Assembly: GCA_009869945.1 (NCBI GenBank)
Contig: WIXG01000041.1
Span: forward strand, 124,001 to 188,000
DNA: 64,000 bases
Direction: 5' to 3'
From: Mesaphorura yosii
Taxonomy: Eukaryota; Arthropoda; Collembola; Poduromorpha; Tullbergiidae
A program made the translations under genes and the position numbers. This document shows positions 50,401-63,500 of this stretch, one piece after another. Position 1 is the stretch's first letter. Every line of letters begins with the position of its first letter. Under the pieces are notes generated by a model, which was not told the DNA's origin, did not search any database, and saw nothing but the letters and a program-made list of their open reading frames with translations.

Positions 50401-53400
50401 CAACTCTTCTGGTGGAAACGGCAGGTACGAAAGAACATGCCGCAGAGCAGGAATACCTAAAACACCAACAGATCTTAGTTTTTTGGTTAGAGGGGTGCCG
50501 TTCAAGAATGAAGATAATAGTCAGTGGAGAAATGCTTACAATGCGTTGTGATCGGCCTGCCTGCCTGATAAAAAACTTTGCAATGATTTATAACGTCTTC
50601 AAGATCCAATCGCTTATGGAGCACGCTCAATATTTCAATTTCTTTGTTGCACAGCAGCACCATAAATTTGCACAGATTATTGATAATGACATCTGAATTT
50701 CTGCAGAATATGAAGCCAAAGACAAAAAGTCTAATTCAAAAGACAAAACTCGTTAATATCAAAGCTGGATCTCACCTTAAATTTACTGACGACAGATATA
50801 TAACTTGCTTCTTTATGAATTTAATGAAAATGTCATCAGGATCCACAATGTCATAACAAATTCGACAGATAACAAGCTCAGACAGAAGTGCTAGCACTTC
50901 TGCCTGAATGGAGGCATTGTTGCTTGTTGTATAGTTCTAGAGATTGGAAAAGTAAAAATGAGATATGCAATGTTAATTTAATTGAGCCACTTTTTTATAG
51001 TTTTACCTTCAATGCTGCAACTATAACCGGTTGAAGCTGTGTTATAGATTCTGTAATCGCGTGCTCCGAAGACATTTTTTGCACCGGTTCCTCCTTCCTA
51101 TCATATCACAAAAGTTGAGTTTAACACTGAATTAGTATTCAAACTTTAGTCGGGGCTTATGTTCTTACTTGCTCTCTAATATCTCCCAGAATTGCATAAA
51201 TGATTCAATATTATTTTCTGCGAAGTTCATACGATCCTTTTGCAACTCCTCATGACTGTATGTAGGCGCCACAGCATGGAGGATCTGGACATGGGATATA
51301 CAAATTCATAGTCCTGGCTAGGTTTGTTTTAATGTAGAATTCGTGATACTTACACTTCTCACCCAGCTGAATGTTTCTATTGGAGTTACTCGATAGATCG
51401 ATATTGCAATGCCAACAACGTCATGAATTAATTCGTCTAAATCTGCAGAATTCGGATTAAAAATGGAGCACACATTTGCAAGTGCTCTCCACGCTGCTTT
51501 AAGCAATGACGTGAATTTCTCTTCCACACTCGCGTCAAGATTGGATTTGTAAAGCTTCCAATTTTGCTGAATCACATCAAGAAGCTTTTCAAAGTGCGGT
51601 GGATGCGTTGTGTGTTTTAGCTCATATCTGAACTGAAACTTGCCCTCAGCTGCATGAGCACAAACAAAACAATAAATTATTTACTCTTACCCTTCGTCCC
51701 TTCACTTTATATCTCAAGATTTAATGAAAAACTGTATGAACTTACCAGACTGCTTCTTCTCGTTTTCCAGTTTAACGGTCTTTTTGCCTGGAACTGAAAC
51801 AGGTGAAGACAACTTCTTTGACTGAGCTTCATTCGGGTTTTTCATAGCGGTGTAATATAATTTCAAGACAGCTAGCGCATGGCGCAGTAGTTCAAGTCCA
51901 TAAATTGAAAGCTGTAAAACACATGTGTTAATAAGCGAGTTAAAATCCCCGACCGAGTGAAAAACATTTTGTCTCGTACCTCTTTTTCACAGTTGACAAA
52001 CAATCTGCATTTGTCATATGGAAGAATTTCAGTTGATGCTTGGAACAACTCACTTGCAAGTAATAATAAATCCGAATGAACCAAAAGGTCTGTTGCGAAA
52101 GTATTCCTGGAATAGTCAAGACACAGTTCCAGCAGCAGAGGAGTGCTTTTTGATCTACATTGCCAAGCAGACTTGTACAAGCGTGGTTTAAATCTTTGAC
52201 TAAGAGCATAAAGTGCGCCAAAACATCCGATCTGCAAGAAATAAAAATTTAAATAGTGAAATGCCCTAAAACGCCACTGCTTCTGGGTCAGTAATACGAA
52301 TTATACAAAAGTATGTCGATCATCCACTGATGTGAGTTTACTCTGAATCGAGTTCAGTACGATTTCAAGCCACTCATTTAGTTCATCATTTGATATTTCG
52401 TACAAGCAGCAATCAACTGTTCCCTCTTTAGCCAGCTGCTTGACGCAATTTTCACAAAGGGAATGTTCTACACCACAATTTCGATTTTTTCCATTGGCAG
52501 TATTTTCGACGAATCTGTGGAGTACAGTCAAACTTTAATTCTTCAATCATTTATATAATTTATAATATCTTAACTAAATTACCGAATCAAAGCCGATATG
52601 GTCGCTTTTCGAACTCTCGGGTCTTCGTCTCCCAGCACCTTTAGCATCCTTTTCAAAATCAAATGTTGCGTTTGTTTCCTATCTGCTGCGACAACGTCCC
52701 ATTGTATTGATGAGAGGGTGGTCACGAACTCCACCTAGTAAGATAACCTGCTGTTGTCAAATGTCATCCGCAAAACTTCAAGGCTTTGGATACCTTGACT
52801 AGCCAGTATGATTGTGGAAAATCCTCCAACAGAAGAAAGAAGAGATTATCTCCACATGGGGCGTACTCTGCGATCCGCCAAAGACTACTCATACATGTAG
52901 AAATGGCATTGATTACGCGGCGGACAACGAGATTCGATGGATCACACAAAGCCTAGGAAAAAGATAAAGTTTGAAATCACAAAAACAGAAACCCTTGCAG
53001 ATACCGTTGACGTTTGAGTTCTTACATCCGGTAACGTATTAATGAGGCGGAGCATGTGCACATCATTTGCGCCGAAGGATCCACTCTTGTCGTGCAAAAT
53101 TGCTTTTGCTGCGATTCCAATCAATGAGTAGGCACAACATCGCAACATCGGATCGGAATGCTTTGAATATAAGCACAAGTCGTAAAGATACTGCTCCTCC
53201 TCCCTCATCTCCATATCTTCACACGTGTCAGCTCTCAAGGAAAGGTGAAAGACGTCAGGACGAAATGGAATGATTTGATTAATGCAATTCATGGCCAGAA
53301 CCTTGACACTGACTCTCGATTCTGACTCGCTTCTGATGCAACCTTTCCGACCTGTCGTGGAAAGAAAATTCAGCTGAGCATATATACCTCAATTAACACG

Positions 53401-55627
53401 TGCCAAGGAATTCTAAAGCAAGTACCTGATAGCAGAAAGTTATAAGCTAAGAAGCGGGCGCAGTAATAAACTGGGCGTTGTTTTTCAAACAACGAGCCAA
53501 TGCAAACTTCAGGAATGGTTTCAGTATTGTTCGTATTGTTGGCATCTGTCGTTGAGCTTTCGAATTGATCTTCAGGGGCCCTCGATGTTTCAAAATCCTC
53601 GTTTTCGCCTTCTTCTGGCTCTACAAAGAAGAGAATCGTTTTATTACAAGATAAGGAATTAATTTCGTACTCGACGAAATCTTACCACTGGCATTCGCCA
53701 TGCAAAATATATCGGAATTTCTATCGCTATCCATCGCAGCATCATCGATTTCAAAATCGTCTGTGCCATCCTCTACACTAGTGGAAAGATTATGAGTCGG
53801 TTTAAATGTCGGGATATCTGCGTCTCCCTCCAACGTAATTGTTGACGAGAGCATCAGTGATTTGTCGACCTTAGCTTCAACGACATTGCCTAATTAAAGT
53901 TAGTAGAAGTTAAAAAAGGTTCCTCAGCATGAGCGTAGCAAAGCACGTAAGTAGACATGCAATGGCTATACCTGATAAGTGCTTTGAATGGACCCGATGT
54001 TTCGCAATACTTTCATACAAGTCCATTCGTTTCCCCTCAGAAATGTAGCCGGCAGCAATGGCTTTCCTTTCGATGGCGTTACTGGAGCTTAATCCCTGTG
54101 GCGAATCGAGTTTTAAGACAACCTGCTCCGGTGGCGAGCTGAGAAGAAATTGAAGCGTTTCAAGGGAAGTAGTCACCACGTTGTGATCATCATGATTGCA
54201 CAAGATCATACAAACTTCATAGATCTAGAATTATCAAACAACCCCATATTTATAACATTTTAAACACACTCATTTATCTTGAACCAATTTTCTACTTACC
54301 TTTAATATGTTGCTTATAAGGAACTGTTGATCGAGGCTGATGGATCGTACCTGATAGTTTTCTCGCAGGTATTCGTAAATAGGACCTAAAGCTTGATGTA
54401 CAAACAACAAACTTCCAATGATTACGATGGAACTTTTCTCCATGACGTTTGGTGCTAGAATATCTGGAAGAAATAGGAAATAGGCTCTTAGTGACATATT
54501 GACAGGTTTTTAAAAATCCTGAGGAAATTACCAGTTACTTGCTGTAGTAATCTTGGCAAATATATATTGGGATTGGAAGAAAATTCGCAAATAGCAATCA
54601 AAATGCTCGCAGATGCTCTTCGTTTGGCAATTGAGTTATCACTGAGATTAATCAAGAATACCTCACACAAGTTCTGAAAATAAATCAATGAGTAGAACCG
54701 GCAGGACTACTCAAATAAGTAAAGACTTCAATTCACGAATATAATATTACCTTAATCTCTTCATCATTAAGAAAAGGTCCCAAGTCCTTAAATATTGCGA
54801 TGCTGGACGCAGCTAGGCTATCATATAACAGATCTTCGTCTCTATTTGCGATCTCCAAGAAACAGGATGCAATATTTTGAGCAAAGGCTCGGCATTTCTG
54901 AGGTCTACATAAAAGAATAATTAGAATTACTCGTGGTAATTTCCATTTGATTTGAATACGATGTTTTGAAACTATATTTACACCATTGCATACTCACCGT
55001 ATCTGCGGGCTCAGATATGCGAAGAGATTCAATGCCGCTCGTAATGATCTGGTACTCCGCCCTTTCTTGATCTCCTTCAGAATTTCTACTTGGAATTCGT
55101 GCAGTTGCCGATCTTTCATCGACTACAATTTGATAGGCAGGAAATTAAACTTAATTTGAGAAAGTCAAATAGCCAACCTAATTTTTGAAACTTACTCTAA
55201 CGATCCTGTTCAGGCACTCTGATGCAACCAGTCTGATATCAGCATCGGAATCATCGCAAAGAGACAATAAGGCTTCGGTCAGTGTGCCAAGAAGCTTGAA
55301 TAGAAATAGTAATTTAATCAACAATACTCCAGAGGAATCTAAAATGTGTTCCTCACCTTGGAATTAGATGTAGAGTTACAAACGGCATCCGTCACTGCAC
55401 GGCAGTGTGCAATACGCTGGTTCTTCCTGGAAATGATGAAACACGCAGGATTAGATACTAAAGTTAGCTTGTTGATAAATAGTAGCATCAAATACTTACT
55501 TAGTTTTGATGGCATCACCCGCTGCGACCACGGCAGACTGAAGTTGTCCCTGTGTGTCACTGTTGGGCAGCGACAAGGGGACTTTGATACTCTCCAAGGC
55601 GGCTTTCAGCTTCTCCAACTTGTCCAT
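44467..55627 (-). CDS. HTT: Huntingtin, HEAT-repeat scaffold protein, many short exons
   Basis: A large cytoplasmic scaffold, in animals linked to vesicle transport and autophagy. The start MDKLEKLKAALESIK matches the vertebrate N17 helix (MATLEKLMKAFESLK), but a polyglutamine tract is absent: VPLSLPNSD follows. First exons are 55627-55500 and 55426-55357; the last is 44568-44467. Between them the frame jumps through some 40 exons (my estimate) separated mostly by introns of about 45-90 bases, for an expected 2,700-2,800 residues against 3,144 in human. Human huntingtin is recognisable throughout: RSLRAAL near 55045, PQKCR near 54900, RFEETWTNLL near 46890 (human QFEETWATLL), ILNRVISEFL near 45030 (human IMNKVIGEFL), and the C-terminal SPYEFLL (human SPYHRLL). 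An acidic, disordered segment lies near 53.5-53.9 kb, where the human protein is also disordered. Exact internal exon borders were not all resolved. Confidence 0.95.
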
Positions 55628-56981
55628 TATTAACAAAAGTCAGTCTTGAACGATGACTGACTGTTTATTGCTATTTCTGGTGAGAAAAGTCGGATCAAAG
55701 CATCTGTAAAGCGCCAAGATTTATGATTAATTTACCGCCAGTTTTGGTAATTCATACCTGAAGAAGTCAGTTACAAATACCTGATAAATCGCAGATTAAG
55801 ATTCAGATCAATCTCAGCGGACTCTCGGAAATGATTTCCTCAATAAGCACGTCCGACCCGACCTCCCAACTTAAAATCAGTAAAGTATGGAATGTCCAAA
55901 TTAGTTTTCTTTTGTAAGAATTGTGCGGTATTGCTAAATAATTAAATCTACACTATTCGTCTATGCTAAAACAGGTACAAAATATACACGACTGTGAAAT
56001 TAATTGTAGGTATAAGGTTCTTGAAATACACATTATCTTAGAATACAGATTAACTCCTACTGTCCAAACACGATGTAAACACGAGATTGAAGTTTCTGAA
56101 TCAGACAGGTACAGTGAAGAGAAGTAAAGACAGGCAGATAGGGTTTTTGCAAAGAGAGGCCAGTCAAGAGGTGAGTGAAACTGAATTGGAGCGGGAGATC
56201 GTGCATTCGTGATGTCAGTTTAGCATCATTATCGCAACAAAGAAAGAGCTTCTATATTCAATTGCACGTTTATCGTAGCGTTGATTGAACAGATTTGGAG
56301 GCGTTTCCGAATTTTGGTGCTCCGAGGCGTTGAACCGCCGCAAGACCTTGAGATGCAGGAAGCGTCGGAGCGCTGCACGGCTGCTGCGGCGGAAGAGGAC
56401 GAATAGAGAATGTGATGACTTAAAATTGTCAAGAAACATTGCATCGAATTCTTACTTCCACCTGGGCCTTTTGCGTTGTCATTTGTGAATTTGTGATTTT
56501 CAGAAACTCCTGTAAATAAATTCGGCGAGCATACTTTCGAGATTTGAATTTGAGTTCCCATTTACTCTGACTGAACAATTTTATTACTTGAACTTGCGTA
56601 CTAGAAAGTAAAATATCTTTGAGCTTCTTAACATACTTAATGGCACGGTCTTTTAGACTTGTGTCTCAACATCCTAACAGCTTCATTTCTATGTAATTTA
56701 GTTTCCATGGAATCACTCTTTTAATATCAATGATAGTAAATGCAATTGTAAGTAAAACAATCAGTCATTCGCTGAGATAAGCAGCGCGGCGGCCAAATAA
56801 TAATATAACTACGTAAAAAGATTAACTCGAAAGATTAAGAGTTTAATGGCAATTATTTCTCGTACATAGAATTATTGACTTCATTGGTAACGAATGAAAC
56901 AGTCATTTGGTAGTCGGCGAGTTCAATATCGGTTAGCGGCCAAAATATCAATGATTGTAAGCCTAATTATAAAAAAAAAGA
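55628..56981. other. Huntingtin upstream region
   Basis: The part next to 55628 is the huntingtin 5' leader and promoter. Near 56170 the plus strand has a good donor (CAAGAG|GTGAGTG), and at 56281-56406 an acceptor-led open frame (LIEQIWRRFRILVLRG at its start), suggesting a divergent transcript. No ATG joins them in frame, and the opposite strand is also open, so I do not call a gene. Confidence 0.35.
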
Positions 56982-58000
56982 TTAGGATGAGTGCCGACGC
57001 TCGCGCAAAACTCCGTTCATCAAGAATGCAGGCTTTCTAGTCAACTTGCCAGCAATCTCAGCGATAGTCTCTTTTCGCGCATTCGCGTATACTTGACTGT
57101 GCCAGATCATGTTGATTATTTTCTTGTCGTCCGCCTCGTTCAGTTCCACGTTCTCTGGCAGGGTTGGCGTGAGTCGGTAGTACGAGCATTGCACCCACGA
57201 ACAGCCCGTCTTGACGGGGTTGATGATGTGGTCGCTGTTGCTATCGGTGACTTGGTCACGGAGTGTTTTGACGACCGTCCATAACTTCTTCGGCGCCAGC
57301 CAGCTCGTGAGGTTCAGAAATTTCGAGCCTCGCGGCGGAATTCCTGTGCCGAGCGAGAGGACGAGGTCGCCCTTGAGATCTTCTTTAGCACGTCGGTGAC
57401 TTCGGTCAGAGCGATGGAGGTTGGGTTGTTGGCTATCAAACCCCCGTCATGAAAGTGCAATCCAGAGGCCGGGTCGTAGACGGGGTTGAAGTAGCTTGGA
57501 GCTGCGCTGGTTGCCCGCGCAGCCTTCTACACGGGCCAGTCCCGATAAGTGTCGTCGTAGTTGGAGATCATGGCCAGGCGCAGGTTGCGCTTCTCGCCGG
57601 TTGATGCAGTCACAGCGACCCTGGGTGAAATTTTAATTAATTCAGTGATAAGCCGAAATCAAGGGACAGTTTATTGCTTTCTTACTTGACAGTGTCCGGA
57701 ATGTCCCTCATCAGCGTGTGTTCCCCAAACGCCCGCTTCAGCTCCTCTTCGAGTGCCTCCGGGTTGTAAGGCCTCATTCTCCTGAAGACCCTGTCCTTCA
57801 ACCTGAGGTACAAATTCCGAGCCTGAGCCGTGGAGTGACCGAGAGCTTTGTAGAGGACGATGATGCCGCCGGTGCTCGTGCCGATCATAACGTCAAAGTA
57901 ATCGCGAAGTTGTCTCCTCCCTTCTGGCAGGCAGTTCTCCAGGTTTTGGAGGATCTCGAGCGGGACGAGTCCGCACATGCCTCCGCCGTCGATGCACAAT
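56982..58000 (-). pseudogene. Decayed calcium-independent phospholipase A2 (patatin-like) catalytic domain
   Basis: Exons 58000-57686 and 57620-56982 join at a good phase-2 intron. The translation follows group VI iPLA2 (PLA2G6/PNPLA9): oxyanion motif DGGGMCG, nucleophile elbow GTSTGG, LKDRVFRRMRPYNP (human MKDEVFRGSRPYES), FGEHT, KAARATSAAPSYF, catalytic HDGGL, VLSLGTG and a C-terminal YYRLTP block. Catalytic Ser and Asp remain. The host copy is broken twice: an in-frame TAG at 57529-57527, where relatives have Trp or a similar residue (WPV-stop-KAARA), and a one-base frameshift near 57375-57385, between the DGGL block and the VLSLGTG block. The usually basic residue of DGGGxKG is Cys. No ankyrin repeats precede it, and the first exon begins abruptly at an acceptor. 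Either a truncated duplicate or a gene with assembly errors; the former seems likelier. Confidence 0.75.
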
Positions 58001-58058
58001 CTGTGAAAGTACGAACATCTGCAAACGACCTCGTGAAGAGGGCGAATGTTCTTGTTTT

Positions 58059-58128
58059 CAGTTCCAGTTCCAGTTCCGTCGATCAACCTCAGTTCCAGTT
58101 CCAATACCAAGAACTGGAACTGGAACTG
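58059..58128. repeat. Hairpin of (CAGTTC/GAACTG) repeats
   Basis: An 18-base perfect inverted repeat pairs 58059-58076 with 58111-58128 (GAACTGGAACTGGAACTG). Another CAGTTCCAGTTCC copy lies at 58090-58102, giving two competing stems. The hexamer repeat is hexanucleotide-microsatellite-like and sits immediately 5' of the phospholipase remnant. Confidence 0.7.
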
Positions 58129-59350
58129 ATAGCAGTGGAAGCTCGAACTTTCTTGGGCAACCGACGATGCCCTGCGTTATCGTCTCGTACACAGCACAAT
58201 GCACAAGCAAGTTGCATCATCATCTTTCGTATCGTAGTTCGTAGCGTCTAACGAGCCCATGAGGAGGCAAGGAAGGGACAAGGAGGCTTATCAGCCGTCA
58301 ATCAAGATGACATGCAAGGAGGTACGGACACGGTTCTTCTGATTCGATTCCAGAATCCTCAGACTTCCAATAGTCAGAGCCTTGCCACTCTCCCCAATTT
58401 AATCAAATCAGGATGGGTTCTGTGGTTTCATTGTGCCGAATTTCATGACTTGTTGACTTGCTCTGATTGGTCAGCTGTAATTTGTTAATTGCTCGAGGGC
58501 AAACTTCGAGCCGATTGCCGAACTTCGGAAATTTCTGACCTGTTCAATTTCGTAACGAATTTCGTCCTATTTTTACATCTGGGACGAGTCAAATTAGCCG
58601 ATCAATTTCGAACTGGGCATGACAATGCCTTAAATGCTCAAGAAATAGTTTCCACGAGTTCAGGGGATGCCCTTTGCCACTATTACTATTACATAAGACG
58701 AAGATGCAATGCGGCATTATGATTGTGACAGATCACATTACATAAACTAAATCGTTCAAGTCAAGTTTGTCAGGTGTAAATGGTTGTCATAATTAAAGCG
58801 ATACGACGCGATAGGCGCAATGGCAAGCGCTGTTTACTGTTTACGACAAAAACTCACGACTGTCCTTGACAATGACCATGAAATAGCTCTAATTGTCTGC
58901 ATTCGGCTCTTGTCCTCTGCTGGCTTTTGGAGCACAAAAACCATGCATGACACACTAGCATTGTAGACTTTACCCTTCAAATCCTTTCATCTGATTCTGC
59001 TGCGGCGAGACTTTTGCTTGCGTGCAAAAATGGGCAATGAATGAATCGAGTCGCGAATTCTAAGAATCTGCACATGTGCAAATATTTACAGCTTACAGCA
59101 TGGAGATCAGCATAATTAAAAACTTGTGTATTGTACCTTTAGTTAGCACATATCTTTAGGAAGAAAACAAGCGTGGGGTGACTCAACATTTTTGTTTACG
59201 TTTGAAACTGCGTTCATTGCATAGCTTCAAAAGCGAGCTTTTCCTGTACCTACACGGTTTTGCACCGAGTTAATTTATAGCATATGTCGTTGATGTTGCT
59301 TTGCTTTGAAATAACTCCTCTTCTCCGTATCATCTTCGGACTTGACTCAC

Positions 59351-59493
59351 GCTGCCTGTCATATCCTGTCCTGGAATAAGCCCATGACATTGTTTTTCCC
59401 ATACTCCCAGTTGGTACTGTGAGTATACGAATTTACGGATCATTAAAATGTAGTTTGCCATTTTCTTTACGAGAGGAGGGTGATCGTGAGAGC
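59351..59493 (-). CDS. Candidate orphan coding exon (47 codons)
   Basis: A pyrimidine-rich acceptor (ACTCTTTCAG) and a strong donor (GGCAGC|GTGAGTC) bound a 143-base open frame (phase 1 in, phase 0 out). It encodes a basic/aromatic segment including HPPLVKKMANYILMIRKFVY and QLGVWEKQCHGLIPGQDM. No partner exon could be identified on either side and no family is recognised. It may be an exon of a gene extending past my ability to follow, or a relic. Confidence 0.3.
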
Positions 59494-60407
59494 CTGAAAG
59501 AGTATTCGAGTAAGGTAATAAAATGTTTAATTTTGCCATGCACTTGAAAATATGTTTTCGTCCATGGCCCGTGTGACGGCGTTGGACTGAAATTTTTTGG
59601 ATGTAAACAAGAGCATGTGATCAAAACAAATACGTTTGCTACATACTTTGTCGTCTATTTACGTCCGTACCCATGGAAAGGTTCAATGGGGACTGAAAGG
59701 AGTGATTCCATTGGTGGGCTTCCCACAGCAATGTTACGTGATAGACGAGATCCACCTGGTTATACTGCCATGTACTCACTCGTCCACAATGCCTACGGCT
59801 CCAGTACTCACGTACCAATGTTAGGTGGGATACAGTAAATCCAGTAATATAATCCGCGTCACTATTTTTGACTAAACGTTCCTCCGAACTGTTCGCGCGT
59901 CTTTCCTTTTCCCCGAATTAGCGTTAACATTTTAAAATGTGACTCCCGAGATTCCCGAGGTTCTTATTGACTCCGACTGCAATCACTCTGGTAGCCAAAT
60001 TTTTTTTATTCATATTGTTGTATAAGCAATGTAAAGTACTCTTTTATCAAGCACCCGTACTAGCATTAATACCCTCTCCTAGACTAGATTCCATGATGCA
60101 ACTAGTATAGCATCCTCAGCAAAGTCACGGCGAATTCAAGTACATAATCAATGATTCATTACGTACTAATTAGGCATTAATTGGAGCATAGATCTCAGCT
60201 TCAAACATGCAGACCATCCCGCAGGTTCGCGGCCTTTATACGTAAGTTTGCGGTAGAAGAAGAGGTGGTGATGCTTGTATGTCACGTAACTCTATAGTGC
60301 ACCCAAGTTCGTGGGGTATTTCGGTAAGCACCATGCAAGCAGCTTCGCCCCCTCCCTAAAGGCAGAAGCATTCAGCATATCACTAGTACCACTGCACTGC
60401 AGTACGG

Positions 60408-60590
60408 CTATAGTGCATCAAGATAGTCATATTCAAAATATTTAGCTACACGTTGTCTGCCTCGGACGATTTTTTGTGTACGAAACCATATGACTATCAT
60501 CATCACGAGCACAGCACAGCACTCTAGCAGGAGCAGGTTTGCCAGTAAACGAAAGTAAGACGTCGTCATGTAGTAGTAAACCCAATGCAT
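60408..60590 (-). CDS. Candidate 60-residue single-span membrane protein or terminal exon
   Basis: An ATG at 60590 opens 60 codons with one hydrophobic helix of about 23 residues (core LLANLLLLECCAVLVMMIVI). A basic stop-transfer segment (RTQKIVRGRQR) follows, then an acidic/aromatic tail (YFEYDYLDAL). An acceptor-like CCATTCAG lies about 25 bases upstream, so it may be the last exon of a longer gene. The layout is that of a small single-pass membrane protein; chance cannot be excluded. Family unknown. Confidence 0.25.
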   Translation of the reverse strand: MHWVYYYMTTSYFRLLANLLLLECCAVLVMMIVIWFRTQKIVRGRQRVAKYFEYDYLDAL

Positions 60591-63500
60591 AGGCACAGGC
60601 AGGCCAGCAGAACTGAATGGCACAGACTCAAAACTTTTACTCACAGTCTTGTTTTGTTGATTAAACTGTACAGATAGTGCAGAAAGCGTACGCTTGCGAA
60701 TTCTACAGCATTCTATTCTACACTGCAGTAAAGCAGCATAAGCAGAGAGACAACCTTGCGAGTTGTTTACATCATCTCAGCAGCAGTGGAACGATTCCGT
60801 TCTGTTTTGAAAAAACACACTTTTTCGTAGCTCTGAGTCATTCATTCTGGATGGTAGTGGTTCCATCAAGCTGAGCCAATTGGGGGGACCGAGATAGACA
60901 CGTGTTCCTGTCCTGGCATTGAGAATTAGCGAATTAGTGAATGGAATTGCACGAGTGACCTGCGAACGTGACAAGGTTGCCTGCCTGGAGAAGAATCGAG
61001 AAATTACAAGTGCAGTTAGCTACTTTCGAATTGAGTAGGCCTTTACGCAGACATGAGTTTATTTTTGTGATCGCTTACGATCATTCTTGGAATAGCGAAG
61101 GCCAAAGCGAAACTAGAACTCTAGAACCGAGTGTGAACACAATTTGTCACATACAAATGTCATTTACATATGTCATGTAAATTACAAATAATTGCAACGT
61201 GTACCTGGAATTTGAAGCTTACAGCGTCGAAACTGAAGAAACATCGAAATCAAAATCAATACAGATTCTATTTTGGAGTTAATCTTATAAGTGGATTTGG
61301 GAACTGATTTCATTCTAAGGTAAGCTCCCTGACTTCCAGTTACAATGAGTTACTAGACTTCATACTCCCATATTTGCAAATGGATGGGTAATGTACATGT
61401 CACAGAGCATTAGCGTATCTCGGGTAACCATATTAACCTTGACGTCCCGGTGAATTAATGTCATCAACTCCAGCAGCAGCGTCAAGGTAATGCGTTAAAA
61501 GGTTCACTTCCAGTCGAGGGCAGAGTCCGGGAGTGGGCTCCGACATGGTGTGACGTCGCGGAGGCATATTGTGTTTTTGCTGTCACTGTCACCAGTCAGA
61601 CATTCATTTAGTCAGAGCCAGTTTGGCTTTTTGGTTGACCAAAGTGTCAACTTCTGCCTGCCAAGAGCACAAACTTGCGGCCGTCGCGTCGCAAGTTGTC
61701 GTGTTTGTATTTTGTGGAAAGCAAATTGTTCTACATCTCATCTCACTTCAAATTACATGATCTCGATGGCGACTAATGCATATGTCTTTAAGGCGTCAGA
61801 GTCAAAGCACCTGCTCGCCTTTCACAAGCCTCCTCCCCTGGTGACCTGGCTTGCTGGCGTTCAATTAAATGAGTTGAATCGTCTGCTTTGGCAAATGTCA
61901 CCAGCACGTTACTTTGCGTTCGCGACTCACGCGTCACATAGTCACAGTCACATCATAATCAGTCACCAAACGAGGTGAACTTGTTCTCCCAAAATTTTAC
62001 AGTAATTGTTAGTGATGTGATACGAGTAATCTTAAAAGTAGAGGGGCAAGGCGACAATCGACAATATAGATAAGTAGAGAATGGAGGCACTCTCGCTGGC
62101 AGCGGCAGCAGGTGCTAATTAAATGTGCCACTCCCACTTGCAAAGCTAATTTGAACGAATACCACTTGTCGTTGTCGTCACCATCGCTGTTTTTCATTGC
62201 TCGTTGGTGCTATGTGCTATAGTATCGGCCATGGCCATTGACCATACTTGCTTTGCTGTGCTGCTTGAGACATTGTCACGACCATGGGGCATGTCTCGTC
62301 ATTTACAGCGGCGGCAGTGCAGTTTGCAGTTTGCAGTCCATCAAGGTTCATGCCATGTCTAGGCTGAATCTGATAGTCTCACGTCTCATCACAGTCACCT
62401 TGAGCGATGAGAGCCCAAGAGTCTCGATCCTCGTAAGTTCCAGACATTGACTGACTGGCTGATCAAGCCTGACGTAATTGCAAATGACTCGGTCGTTTGT
62501 TTGCAGACAAAAATAGCACGACAAAGGCATGTGATCGAATGGTCCACTGAACCGTTAACTATTGGCCATTGATTAAATGTCACTGCACATCACGTCGCGT
62601 CGCAGATTTCATACATAGCAAATAACCCGTGCCGTGCATCTCTGTTTTCTACGTCTATGTGTGGGACGAATAAAATAGTTGGCGTCGGGAGTTTTGAATT
62701 ACTTTTTCCCTGTATTCACATACGTATTCATGTGCATATTGCACGTTGCGGTTTGCCCGCGTTTGCGAAATGCGAATCTGCCATTGCCAATTTCTCATCT
62801 GTAGGCTTTGATTCATTTTCATTTGCAAATGCAGTTTCAAAATTTCATCTTGCCTTCTTACCCTCGCTGCCGCCATTATGCAGATGCGGCTGTGGCGTCT
62901 AACATGTTCTATGTTCCATTACCACATTATTATTCGCGCCTGGTTAAATTATGCTGATGAAGTATTCAGTTCAGCGATTTGCTGTTTCAGATGTTTGAGG
63001 CCGCCGTAGTCGTGGACCATGAAATACCGAAAGAAGAAGGCGATTCATAAAATATGGAGAGGCAGACATGTGGATCGTGGGTCGGACTTTAGATAGAAAC
63101 CGCCTGGCTTTGCATTTTGCTTTGCGAAATTTCAATTAAACCGTCCGCTCCGCTCTGAAATGTTTTAAATGTATGCCTGGCCTCCGCCTGCGTGCGAGCG
63201 AGTGCGTGTTACGTAATAATGACACTAAAATATTCACATTGAGACACATCCGTGCTAGAAGAAGGAAGCATACCCTTGCCACTGTTACTATTGTTCTTCA
63301 CAAATATCACCATTAGTAAATACGCGACTGCTGAGCTAGCTATCGTGCCAAATTTACGTCAACGTTATCCGGGACGAAATCCTGTTCGAAATATCATTTT
63401 CTCTTTCAAATTCATTTGCCAGTGCCAGTGATAACGAAATATTGTTATTGTTTTTGTTTTGTTCATAAACACTCTACAAATATCACTGGGCCACCACTGC

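Noticed and set aside
56215-56561. Open frames on both strands upstream of huntingtin
   Set aside because: Strands cannot be told apart, no ATG joins the plus-strand frame and the minus-strand frame is low complexity.
59617-59838. Region open in three frames
   Set aside because: Scarcity of stops is shared by both strands, so it reflects composition rather than a gene; no domain.
61550-61978. 142-codon plus-strand frame
   Set aside because: GTG start, His/Ser-rich low-complexity end, no domain.
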